A DNA stretch of 64,000 bases from DATFVB01 sp963714035 (GTDB lineage Bacteria; Acidobacteriota; Thermoanaerobaculia; UBA5066; DATFVB01). The first letter of the stretch is position 1. Every line of letters starts with the position of its first letter. Location of the stretch: the NCBI GenBank assembly GCA_963714035.1, contig OY970224.1:558001-622000 (forward strand). Direction: 5' to 3'. A model generated the notes under the pieces. That model saw nothing but the letters and a program-made list of their open reading frames with translations, did no database searches and was not told the DNA's origin. Below are positions 17,713 to 25,747 of the stretch, one piece after another. Both the position numbers and the translations under genes were made by a program.

Positions 17713-19685
17713 GGGCGACGCGTCTCCAGTGGGCGCTCCTTGCCGCGGGGGCGGGCCTCGCGCTCCTTCTCGTGGCGACGTTCCGGCGCATCCCGCGGCC
17801 TCCGCGCGAAGCGGCGCCGCCCGCCGCATCGACGCCGGCGCCGTCCGGGGCGGGACAGCCGACGACTCTTCTCTCGGGCTTCGACTATTCCGAGACGGCG
17901 GCGGGAAAGACCCGGTTCTCCGTCCATGCCGACCGCACCGTCGGCTTCGCGGCGGGCGCCGGCTTTCCCTCGACCTGGTACGGGCTCGAGCGCGTCGCCC
18001 TGACGATCTACTCGCCCCGCGGCGAGCCCTTGACCGTCCGATCCGACTCCGCCGATTACGACCCCCGAACGCGCGCGATGCACCTGAAGGGCAACGTGGT
18101 CGGGACCGATGTGCAGGGAACCACGGTCCGCACCGCGACCGCCCGGTTCGATCCGGCGCGGGAGGCGCTCGAGATCCCGGGCGCGCTCGAATTTTCCCGG
18201 GGCGCGATGAGCGGCCGCGCCGCCTCCGGGACGTATCTGACCGCCCGGCGCATCCTCACGCTCGCCGGGCCGGTGACCGCGGCCGGAGGCCCCGGAGCTC
18301 CGTTCGATTCGCTGGCGGCGGCGGGAGGGGAATATCGCGCCGACGAGGGCCGCATCGACTTCTCGGGACCGGTGCGCGGCGCCCGCGGGGAAGACACGCT
18401 CGCGAGCGACGCGCTCGCCGTTCACCTGACCGCCGAGAACCGGATCGAATCGGCCGTCGCGACCGGACACGCCTCCGGCGGGTTCGCGTCCGGCACGACC
18501 CGCGGGACGTGGACGGCGGCGGAAGCGCATTCGCGATTCGACGGCGAAGGACGTCCGGCCGCGGTGGAGCTCGCGGGCGTCCCGGCGACGGTCGCCCTCG
18601 CTCCTTCCGGGGGGCAGCCGGAGCGCCGGATCACGGCGCCGCAGATCGCTCTCGCGTTCCGGGAGGGGCGCGCCGCGTCCGCGGAGGCGCGCGGGGGAGC
18701 CCGGCTGGAACGAATCGTTCCCGGTCCCGCGGGAAATCCGGTGTCGGAATGGATCGCGGGGGACATCGGCCGGGCGTCGTTTTCCGGCGACGGGTCCTTC
18801 GCGGCGGCGCGCTTCGAGGGCCACGTGACCGGGTCGGGCGCGGAGGGATCCGCCCGCAGTCCCGCGGCCTCGTACTCGGCGGACGCCGGCGTCGCGTCGT
18901 TTCTCGGCTCGGCCGGCGAGGACGCCGAGCTGCTCTCTCCCCGCGGCCGGATACTCGGTTCCCGCGTCGACCTCGACGAGAAGCGCGGCCTCGTGACCGC
19001 GACCGGCGACGCCCGCGCCATCCTTCCCCCGGGAACCGCGAGCGCTTCGGCGCCCGCCTTCGTCGCTTCCGCGAAGGCGCCGACGCGCGCCCGCGCGGAT
19101 CGCATCGTGTTGAACGATCGGGCGAGAACGGCCGAGCTCTCCGGCCGGGCTGCGTTGTGGCAGGGCGGCGATTCGCTCTCCGCGGACCGGATCGAGCTGC
19201 ACGACGCCGACCGTACGGCGCGCGCGGAGGGGCACGTCCGGGTCTCGGGTCGGTCCGCCACCGCGCCGGACGCGAAGGACTCGCCGCGGACCGCCGTGTC
19301 GGCGAAGACGATGCGCTGGACCGATTCGACCCGGACCGCGGTCTTCGAAGGCGACGTCGTCGCGCGCCGCGGAACCCAGGTGGCGCGGGGGGATCGCGGA
19401 GAATGCCGGCTCGACGCGGCGGGCCGCGTCGAGCGCACCGTCCTCGAGGGCGCCGTCACCTTCGACGACCCCGCGACCGGGCGCCGGGGATCGGGCTCGC
19501 GCGCGGTCGACGATCCGGCGGCGGGAGTCACGAATCTGGCGGGAGATCCCGCCGTCGCGCAGGACGTACAGGGGAACCGCATCCAGGGCGCCGTTTTGAC
19601 ATTCCGGAAGGAGTCCGGTAGCGTCGAAGTGAAGGCGAAGGAGGGTGGCAGAGTCGAGTCCGTCTACCAGACCCATGGGGGCTGA
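17709..19685 (+). CDS. LptC-LptA-like fusion: LPS transport bridge protein
   Basis: 658-residue protein with one N-terminal membrane anchor (about residues 7-24), a Pro/Ala linker, then a long beta-rich periplasmic part. The first periplasmic segment (about 50-190; FDYSETAAGKTRFSVHADRT, AVHLKGNV-like steps) looks like LptC. The rest is repeated OstA/LptA-type strands, clearest near the end in ARADRIVLNDRARTAELSGR and VSAKTMRWTDSTRTAVFEGD. E. coli LptC and LptA are each near 190 residues, so this is far larger than either. It directly precedes and overlaps lptB, the normal lptC-lptA-lptB position, which supports a merged C and A. Similarity is low and the split between domains is approximate. 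Confidence 0.78.
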   Translation: MRATRLQWALLAAGAGLALLLVATFRRIPRPPREAAPPAASTPAPSGAGQPTTLLSGFDYSETAAGKTRFSVHADRTVGFAAGAGFPSTWYGLERVALTIYSPRGEPLTVRSDSADYDPRTRAMHLKGNVVGTDVQGTTVRTATARFDPAREALEIPGALEFSRGAMSGRAASGTYLTARRILTLAGPVTAAGGPGAPFDSLAAAGGEYRADEGRIDFSGPVRGARGEDTLASDALAVHLTAENRIESAVATGHASGGFASGTTRGTWTAAEAHSRFDGEGRPAAVELAGVPATVALAPSGGQPERRITAPQIALAFREGRAASAEARGGARLERIVPGPAGNPVSEWIAGDIGRASFSGDGSFAAARFEGHVTGSGAEGSARSPAASYSADAGVASFLGSAGEDAELLSPRGRILGSRVDLDEKRGLVTATGDARAILPPGTASASAPAFVASAKAPTRARADRIVLNDRARTAELSGRAALWQGGDSLSADRIELHDADRTARAEGHVRVSGRSATAPDAKDSPRTAVSAKTMRWTDSTRTAVFEGDVVARRGTQVARGDRGECRLDAAGRVERTVLEGAVTFDDPATGRRGSGSRAVDDPAAGVTNLAGDPAVAQDVQGNRIQGAVLTFRKESGSVEVKAKEGGRVESVYQTHGG

Positions 19686-20424
19686 AACGCCGGACCGCCC
19701 CGCCTCCCTTCGCGCGGAAGATCTCGTCAAGACCTATTCCGGGCGCCGCGTCGTCGAGGGAGTTTCGGTTTCCGTCGAGAGCGGCGAGATCGTCGGACTG
19801 CTCGGGCCCAATGGCGCGGGAAAGACGACGACGTTCTATCTCGTCGTCGGCCTCGCCACACCGGATTCCGGCACCGTCTGGCTGAGCGGGCAGGACGTCA
19901 CCGCGGAGCCGATGTACCGGCGCGCGCGCCGCGGCGTCTCCTATCTTCCGCAGGAGCCCTCGGTGTTCCGGAAGATGACGGCCGAAGAGAATCTGCTCGC
20001 GATCCTCGAGACCCTCGATCTCAGCCACGCGGAGAGGCTCGAACGTTGCGACGAGCTCATCGAGGAGTTCGGCCTCGGGAAGGTCCGCCGCTCGCGCGCG
20101 TACTCCCTGTCCGGCGGCGAGCGGCGCCGACTCGAGATCGCCCGCTCGCTCGTCCTCTCTCCGGCCTTCGTGCTCCTCGACGAGCCCTTCGCGGGGATCG
20201 ACCCGATCGCGGTCCTCGACATCCAGCGCATCATCCGGAAGCTCGCGGCCGCGAGGATCGGAATCCTGATCACCGATCACAACGTCCGCGAGACCTTGAA
20301 AATCGTCGATCGCGCCTATATCATCAACAACGGCAGAATTTTACGGGCGGGCACGCCTCTTGCTTTGTCGAGTGACGCGCTCGTGAAGGAAATCTATCTC
20401 GGCGAGGAATTCACCCTCGCCTAG
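19675..20424 (+). CDS. lptB: LPS export ABC transporter ATP-binding protein
   Basis: ATPase that drives lipopolysaccharide extraction with LptFG. The 249-residue protein has Walker A GPNGAGKTTTFY, the Q-loop context SYLPQEPSVFRKMTAEEN, signature LSGGERRR, Walker B FVLLDEPFAGIDP and H-loop ITDHNVRETL, all typical of LptB. The C-terminus KEIYLGEEFTLA is also LptB-like. ATG 19675 overlaps the previous gene by 11 bp. An in-frame GTG at 19645 sits immediately against an AAGGAGG, too close to serve as its ribosome site, so the exact start is uncertain. Confidence 0.95.
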   Translation: MGAETPDRPASLRAEDLVKTYSGRRVVEGVSVSVESGEIVGLLGPNGAGKTTTFYLVVGLATPDSGTVWLSGQDVTAEPMYRRARRGVSYLPQEPSVFRKMTAEENLLAILETLDLSHAERLERCDELIEEFGLGKVRRSRAYSLSGGERRRLEIARSLVLSPAFVLLDEPFAGIDPIAVLDIQRIIRKLAAARIGILITDHNVRETLKIVDRAYIINNGRILRAGTPLALSSDALVKEIYLGEEFTLA

Positions 20425-20445
20425 GAGTTCGGAAACCGCAATCCG

Positions 20446-21885
20446 ATGGCTCTCGAACAGAAACTGAGTCTCAAGCTATCCCAGCGGCTCGTCATGACGC
20501 CGTCGCTCCAGCAGGCGATCAAGATGCTGCAGATGACCCGCCTCGAGCTCTCCGAGGCCGTCAACCAGGAAGTCATCGAGAACCCGGTGCTCGAGGACGC
20601 GGCGGAAGAGGAAGAGAACGCTCCCGCGGCGGCCGCGACGACGCCGGAGCCCGAGACCCCCGCGCCCGCGGAAACCCCCGAGCCGCAGAAGGACGCCTTC
20701 GAGGAGATCGACTACGAGTCGTATTTCCAGGACTACATGGACTCCGGATACAACCCGCGGCAGTTCGAAGAGCGGGAAGAGATTCCCCTCGAGAACACGC
20801 TCGCCGAACAGCCCGACCTCTCCGAGTATCTGAACTGGCAGCTCGGAATGAGCGCGGCCAAGGGACCGGTGGTCGAGGCGGGGAAATTCCTCATCGGAAA
20901 CATCGACGAGGACGGCTATCTGCAGGTCGGCCGCGAGGAGATCGAGAAGGCGGGCTCCTGGAGCCCGGAGGACGTCGACGCCGCGCTCGACATCGTCCGC
21001 GGGTTCGACCCGCCGGGCATCTGCGCCTACGACCTGCCCGACTGTCTCCGGCGCCAGGTGCGCGCGCTCGGGATCGAAAACGAAATCCTCGACAAAGTGC
21101 TGACGACGCACTGGAAGCTCTTCCTCAACCGGCAGTTCGCGGCGCTCGCCAAGGAGCTGAACGTTCCGATGATGGAGCTCCAGACCGTGCTGACGATCGT
21201 GAAGAACCTCGAGACGAAGCCGGGGAGGCGGTATGCGAGCGACCGCACCGTCTACGTCCAGCCGGACGTCGTCGTCCGGAAGGTGGACGGCGAATACATC
21301 GTCATCCTCGACGAAGACGGCCTTCCGCGCCTGCGCATCTCGAACTCCTACCGGCGCATGCTCCACAACGAGAGCGGGAACCTCGCCGCGGAAGCGAAGG
21401 AATATCTCAAGGAGCGAATGCGCTCCGCGGTCTGGCTCATCAAGTCGCTCGACCAGCGCCAGCGCACGATCTACAAGGTCGCCGAGTCGATCGTCATGCA
21501 CCAGAAGGAATTCCTCGACAAGGGAATCGAGTTCCTCCGGCCGCTCGTCCTGCGGGACGTCGCCAACGACATCGGCATGCACGAGTCGACCGTCTCGCGC
21601 GTGGTGTCGAACAAGTACATGCAGACTCCGCGCGGGATCCTCCCGATGAAGTACTTCTTCCACACCGGGATCGATTCCTCCGAGGGCGAGGACGTGTCTT
21701 CGCTCTCGATCAAGAATAAGATCTCGAGGATGATCTCCGAGGAAGATCCGCGAAAGCCCCTCTCCGACGCGAAGCTCATGCAACGGCTCCGGAGCGAGGG
21801 GATCCAGATCGCGAGGCGGACGGTCGCGAAGTACCGCGAGGAGCTGAGGCTCGCCTCGTCCAGTCAGCGCAAGGCGCTGTTCTGA
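20446..21885 (+). CDS. rpoN: RNA polymerase sigma-54 factor
   Basis: Directs RNA polymerase to -24/-12 promoters that need an ATP-driven activator. The 479-residue protein has the Gln/Leu-rich region I (LKLSQRLVMTPSLQQAIKML), an acidic region II, and the core-binding domain. The helix-turn-helix region is HESTVSRVVSNKYMQTPRG, and the RpoN box is ARRTVAKYREEL near the C-terminus. It heads the hpf-PTS operon. A compatible activator is encoded at 42398-43777. Confidence 0.97.
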   Translation: MALEQKLSLKLSQRLVMTPSLQQAIKMLQMTRLELSEAVNQEVIENPVLEDAAEEEENAPAAAATTPEPETPAPAETPEPQKDAFEEIDYESYFQDYMDSGYNPRQFEEREEIPLENTLAEQPDLSEYLNWQLGMSAAKGPVVEAGKFLIGNIDEDGYLQVGREEIEKAGSWSPEDVDAALDIVRGFDPPGICAYDLPDCLRRQVRALGIENEILDKVLTTHWKLFLNRQFAALAKELNVPMMELQTVLTIVKNLETKPGRRYASDRTVYVQPDVVVRKVDGEYIVILDEDGLPRLRISNSYRRMLHNESGNLAAEAKEYLKERMRSAVWLIKSLDQRQRTIYKVAESIVMHQKEFLDKGIEFLRPLVLRDVANDIGMHESTVSRVVSNKYMQTPRGILPMKYFFHTGIDSSEGEDVSSLSIKNKISRMISEEDPRKPLSDAKLMQRLRSEGIQIARRTVAKYREELRLASSSQRKALF

Positions 21886-21906
21886 CCCCGGAAAAACGGA
21901 GGCTCC

Positions 21907-22455
21907 ATGTCGATCGAGATCACGGGCCGGCACATCGACATTCCCGCCCGCGAGAAGACGAAGATCCAGGAGCGCGCCGCGCGCCTCGAACGGCACACGG
22001 GTAAGATCGTCGAGGGGAGGCTGATCCTGACGGGGGAGAAGCGCCGCGTGAAGGCGGACGTGCTCGTGACCGCTCGCCGCCGCAACTGGCAGGCGAAGGC
22101 GGAGAGCGCCGACCTCTCCGGAGCGATCGCGGCCGTCTTCGAGCGGCTCGAGACCCAGGCGACCCGGGAGCGCGCGCGGCGAACCGATCACAAGGGAAAG
22201 ACCTCGGCCCGCGCGGCGGCGAGCGACTTGTCGGCCGACGCCGCCGTCCCCGAGACTTCGACCTCTCCGGTCGAGCGGCGAATCGTCAGGACCCGCCGGA
22301 TTCCGATCAAGCCGATGTCGGCCGAGGAGGCCGCGCTCGAGCTCGAGGATTCGCTCCGCGAATTCATCGTCTTCCACGACGCTTCCTCAGAGCGCGTCTC
22401 GGTCATCTACAAGCGGCGGGACGGCAACTTCGGGCTGATCGCTCCGGAGTGGTAG
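21907..22455 (+). CDS. hpf: Long-form ribosome hibernation-promoting factor
   Basis: Binds the ribosome in stationary phase; the long form joins two 70S particles into a 100S dimer. The N-terminal domain (about residues 1-100) begins MSIEITGRHIDIPAREKTKI. A linker follows, and the C-terminal dimerisation domain (about 125-182) reads RRIPIKPMSAEEAALELE and VIYKRRDGNFGLIAPEW. Length 182 fits long HPF. A GGAGG ribosome site precedes ATG 21907. Placement after rpoN is classical. Confidence 0.94.
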   Translation: MSIEITGRHIDIPAREKTKIQERAARLERHTGKIVEGRLILTGEKRRVKADVLVTARRRNWQAKAESADLSGAIAAVFERLETQATRERARRTDHKGKTSARAAASDLSADAAVPETSTSPVERRIVRTRRIPIKPMSAEEAALELEDSLREFIVFHDASSERVSVIYKRRDGNFGLIAPEW

Positions 22456-22931
22456 TGGACGGCTCGGCCTCGACGCTCTTCGACTCCCGCCGCATCTTCC
22501 TCGACCTCCCGGGAGGGTCGATGGCCGGGACCCTCGGCGAGATCGCCCGGCGTCTGGAAGCCGCCGGCCAGGTGAAAGACGCCGCGGACCTCACGACACG
22601 GCTGCTCGAGCGCGAAAAGCTCGGCTGCACCGGCCTCGGAAACGGGCTCGCGATCCCCCATTGCAAGCTCGCGGGACTCGAGAACGTCGTCGTCGCCGTG
22701 GGCGTCGTCCCCGACGGAGTGGATTTCCAGGCGATCGACGGCCGTCCGGTCCGGCTGGTGCTCCTCGTGCTCTCTCCCGCCGACGCCCCGGCGGGCCACC
22801 TCCAGGCCCTCGCCCGAATCTCGCGGCTCGTGAAAACGCCCGGAGTGACCGAGGCGATCCTGTCGTCCGGCACTCCCGACGAGGTCGCGCGCGCGTTGCG
22901 CGCGGCCGAGCAGCGAATCGCCTCCGCATGA
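22449..22931 (+). CDS. PtsN-like PTS IIA protein (fructose/nitrogen type)
   Basis: Phosphoryl acceptor of the regulatory PTS. The 160-residue protein has the active-site histidine in LGNGLAIPHCKL (near residue 75), flanked by the conserved LLEREKLGCTGLG. This is the EIIA-Ntr/fructose family. Two GTG codons (22449 and 22455) compete for the start; the first overlaps hpf by 7 bp. No EIIB or EIIC is encoded nearby, so it probably regulates and does not transport sugar. Confidence 0.88.
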   Translation: MVVDGSASTLFDSRRIFLDLPGGSMAGTLGEIARRLEAAGQVKDAADLTTRLLEREKLGCTGLGNGLAIPHCKLAGLENVVVAVGVVPDGVDFQAIDGRPVRLVLLVLSPADAPAGHLQALARISRLVKTPGVTEAILSSGTPDEVARALRAAEQRIASA

Positions 22932-23905
22932 GGGAGTCGGAAGGGCGCGACCTTACGGCGGAAGCGCTCCGCGCGCCGTCGCTCGCCGTCCTCCGGCTCG
23001 ATCTCGTCGCGGGAGAGGCGGGCCTGACGCGCCCGCTCACCGGGTGGCGGATCCAGCGCCCGGGCCTCGCGATCGCGGGATTCCTTCCGTACATCAAGCC
23101 CGGACGGCTGCAGATCCTCGGCGAAAGCGAGCTCGACTACGTCCAGACCCTCTCTCCTCTCGAGCGGCGGCAGCGCTTCGCGGCGATCGCGGCGCTCCCG
23201 GTCGCGGGATTCGTCGTGACGAAAGGCCTCACGCCCCCGGGCGAGCTCCTGCGCGAATGCCGGCGCCGACACGTTCCCCTGTTCGTCTCGCCGGCGACGA
23301 CCTCGGTCGTCATCCAGCGCATCACCGGGATGCTCGAGGAGTCGCTCGCGCCCCAGCAGACGGTGCACGGCGTGCTCGTGGACGTCCACGGCATGGGGGT
23401 GCTGCTGATCGGGGAGTCGGGGATCGGGAAGAGCGAGTGCGCCCTCGACCTCGTCACGCGCGGCCATCGGCTCGTCGCCGACGACGCCGTGCAGATCTCC
23501 CGGCTTCCTTCGGGCCGCCTCGTCGGCCGGGCGTCGAATCTGATCCGCTACCACATGGAGCTCCGCGGCATCGGCATCATCAACATCAAGCATCTCTTCG
23601 GCGTGTCGGCGGTGCGGGCCTCGCAGGACGTGGACCTCGTGATCACGCTCGAGAGATGGAAGCCGGGCGAGCAATACGACCGCCTCGGAATCTCCCAGGA
23701 GACGCACGAAATCCTCGGCGAGAAACGCCCCCTGATGCGCCTCCCCGTCGCCTCCGGCCGGAATCTCGCGATCCTGATCGAGATCGCCGCCCGCAACGAG
23801 CTGCTGAAGTCGCAGGGGTACGATGCGGCGCGCGAGTTCACGGAGCGGGTCGACGCCGAGATCGCCCGCAACGCGCGGGCCACGAAGAAGCGCGCCCGCA
23901 ATTGA
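22928..23905 (+). CDS. hprK: HPr kinase/phosphorylase
   Basis: Phosphorylates and dephosphorylates a serine of HPr in response to metabolites. The 325-residue protein is full length, with an N-terminal domain and the C-terminal kinase domain. The kinase domain has P-loop GESGIGKSECALDLVTRGH, then LVADDAVQI, the segment ELRGIGIINIKHLFGVSAV and the K4-loop region. It is the Firmicute-like long form, not the short proteobacterial form. ATG overlaps the IIA gene by 4 bp. The HPr at 25204-25473 retains the matching serine. Confidence 0.95.
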   Translation: MRESEGRDLTAEALRAPSLAVLRLDLVAGEAGLTRPLTGWRIQRPGLAIAGFLPYIKPGRLQILGESELDYVQTLSPLERRQRFAAIAALPVAGFVVTKGLTPPGELLRECRRRHVPLFVSPATTSVVIQRITGMLEESLAPQQTVHGVLVDVHGMGVLLIGESGIGKSECALDLVTRGHRLVADDAVQISRLPSGRLVGRASNLIRYHMELRGIGIINIKHLFGVSAVRASQDVDLVITLERWKPGEQYDRLGISQETHEILGEKRPLMRLPVASGRNLAILIEIAARNELLKSQGYDAAREFTERVDAEIARNARATKKRARN

Positions 23906-24774
23906 GCGCCGGGCCCGAGAGCCTCGTCATCATCACCGGCCTCTCCGGGTCCGGCAAGAGCTACGTCGAGCGATGCTTCGAGGACCTCGGCTACTTCTGC
24001 GTCGACAACCTGCCGCTCGCCCTCGTCGATCCGCTCCTCGACGAAGCGCTCGACGAGCGGATGCCGCGCCGGAAGGTCTGCGTCGTGCTCGACGTCCGGA
24101 ATCCCGATTTCGCCTCGCGCTTTCCCGAGACGCTCCGGCGCATCAAGGAGCGCGTGCCCTCCGCGAAGCTCGTGTTCCTCGACGCTTCGGAGGACTCCCT
24201 GATCCGCCGGTTCTCGGAGACGCGGCGGCCGCATCCGATGGCCGAAGGGAAGTCCCTCCTCGAAGCGCTCCGCCGGGAGCGGGAGACGCTGTCCGACGTC
24301 CGCTCGCTCGCCGACCTGCTCGTCGACACCTCGTCGCTGACCGTCCACGAGCTCCGCGCGCTCATCTCCCGCACGTTTCGCTCCGGCGACGAAACGGCCG
24401 GGCTCGTCGTCTCGCTGACGTCCTTCGGTTTCAAGTTCGGCGCCCCGTACGACCTCGACCTGCTCTTCGACGTCCGATTCCTCGCGAACCCGCACTTCGT
24501 GCCGGAGTTGAAGCCCAAGACGGGAGAAGATCCCGCCGTGGCGGCCTTCATCGAGAAGGACCCGGAGACGGAGCCCTTCCTCTCCCGTCTGCTAGAATTC
24601 ATCGAATACCTCCTCCCCCGGTACGAGAAGGAGAGCAAGAGCTATCTCTCGATCGGCGTGGGCTGCACGGGCGGGCGCCATCGTTCGGTCTACGTCGTGG
24701 AACGCCTCGCCCAGGCGCTTCGGGGAAAGAGGCTCGGCGTCCGCGTCCGTCATCGCGACGCCGAAAGGAGCTGA
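23902..24774 (+). CDS. rapZ: RapZ-family RNase adapter / nucleotide-binding protein
   Basis: 290-residue P-loop protein. In enterobacteria RapZ guides RNase E to a small RNA controlling amino-sugar synthesis; the role elsewhere is less known. Motifs are IITGLSGSGKSYVERCFEDLGY with FCVDNLP, the segment SFGFKFGAPYDLDLLFDVRFLANPHF, and C-terminal SIGVGCTGGRHRSVYVVE. The start is TTG 23902, making a TTGA overlap with the hprK stop; there is no ATG or GTG before the P-loop. Its position between hprK and the second IIA gene is conserved. Confidence 0.93.
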   Translation: MSAGPESLVIITGLSGSGKSYVERCFEDLGYFCVDNLPLALVDPLLDEALDERMPRRKVCVVLDVRNPDFASRFPETLRRIKERVPSAKLVFLDASEDSLIRRFSETRRPHPMAEGKSLLEALRRERETLSDVRSLADLLVDTSSLTVHELRALISRTFRSGDETAGLVVSLTSFGFKFGAPYDLDLLFDVRFLANPHFVPELKPKTGEDPAVAAFIEKDPETEPFLSRLLEFIEYLLPRYEKESKSYLSIGVGCTGGRHRSVYVVERLAQALRGKRLGVRVRHRDAERS

Positions 24775-24781
24775 AACCGGG

Positions 24782-25207
24782 ATGATCGGGATTCTCGTGG
24801 TGACGCACGGCGGCCTCGCCTCGGAGCTCGTGCGCGCCGCCGGACAGATCGCGGGAGAGAAGGAGGCGATCGCGGCGGTGGGGCTCGAGTGGGACGAGCC
24901 GGCGGACGGCGTCCGCTCGCGGATCGCTTCGGCGATCGCGGCGGTGGACCGGGGCGCCGGGGTCCTGATCCTGACCGACATGTTCGGGGGAACGCCTTCG
25001 AACCTCGCTCTGCCGTTCCTCGCCGACGAGCGCGTCGAGATCGTGACCGGGGCGAACCTTCCGATGCTCCTCCGGAGCCTCGCGACGCGTCGCGAGGAAC
25101 GCTTGACCGCGCTCGCCCACGCGGTCCGCGAACGGGGAAGGAAGTCGATCGAGGTCGCCTCGGAGCTCCTTTCGGCCGCCGGGGCGCCCCCGGGAGTCGC
25201 ATCGTGA
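24782..25207 (+). CDS. PTS IIA protein, mannose/fructose (EIIA-Man) type
   Basis: 141-residue regulatory PTS protein with the phospho-acceptor histidine in GILVVTHGGLASELVRAA (His near residue 9) and the motif ILTDMFGGTPSNLA. The Man-type IIA normally works with IIB/IIC/IID, none of which is present here. The GTG of HPr overlaps its stop by 4 bp, so these two partners are co-translated. Confidence 0.9.
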   Translation: MIGILVVTHGGLASELVRAAGQIAGEKEAIAAVGLEWDEPADGVRSRIASAIAAVDRGAGVLILTDMFGGTPSNLALPFLADERVEIVTGANLPMLLRSLATRREERLTALAHAVRERGRKSIEVASELLSAAGAPPGVAS

Positions 25208-25473
25208 TCACGAAATCGATGGAAATCCGAAACCGCCTCGGCCTCCACGCGCGAGCGGCGGCGAAGCTCGTCCACACCTCGAGCCGGTTCCGCTCCTCGG
25301 TGAAGATCCGCAAGGACGAGGAAGAAGTCGACGGCAAGTCGATCCTCGGGATCCTTCTCCTTGCGGCATCGAGCGGCACCACGATCCAGCTCACGGTCGA
25401 GGGAGACGACGAAGTCGAGGCGTCCCGCGCGGTCGAGGACCTGATCGCGCGACGTTTCGACGAGGACGAGTAA
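25204..25473 (+). CDS. ptsH: HPr phosphocarrier protein
   Basis: 89-residue phosphocarrier that takes phosphate from EI and passes it to IIA proteins. The active histidine is in NRLGLHARAAAKLV, and the regulatory serine site reads VDGKSILGILLLAAS. Both the His and Ser sites are intact, so the HprK encoded upstream has a substrate. GTG start overlaps the IIA gene (GTGA). Confidence 0.93.
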   Translation: MITKSMEIRNRLGLHARAAAKLVHTSSRFRSSVKIRKDEEEVDGKSILGILLLAASSGTTIQLTVEGDDEVEASRAVEDLIARRFDEDE

Positions 25474-25643
25474 AGCGCCCCGGAACGGGAATACCGGCTG
25501 CGGCGCGTCCGCGGCTTTCCGACGAGCCGAAGGCGAGGAGGGGACGGATGCCGAAGCGATCGGACCCGACGAGCAACGCAGAGATCGTCGGCAATGCGCG
25601 GGCGCCCAGAGGGTTCGGGCGGCGCGGAGCGATCTCCGGCGTT

Positions 25644-25684
25644 GGCGCTCCTCGACGATACTCGGGTATCGCCTGTGTCGCGCC
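25644..25684. repeat. Intergenic bulged hairpin between ptsH and ptsI (copy B)
   Basis: The 274-bp gap between ptsH and ptsI breaks an otherwise tightly overlapped operon. It holds an outer stem GGCGC/GCGCC (25644-25648, 25680-25684) and an inner perfect stem CGATAC/GTATCG (25656-25661, 25666-25671) with loop TCGG. The layout resembles the hairpins at 9831 and 30463. A 66-codon reading frame spans it, but its composition looks like repeat sequence and not a gene. Confidence 0.5.
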
Positions 25685-25747
25685 GCCTTGCATCCCGCCC
25701 CGCGGCGCTTCGAACGACCGTAAAGCCATTTCCGGGACGGGACACTA

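Noticed and set aside
16590..19730. A 1046-codon minus-strand frame opposite recJ and the LptC-LptA-like gene
   Set aside because: It is a shadow of codon bias on the coding strand, with low-complexity Arg-rich translation and no start context.
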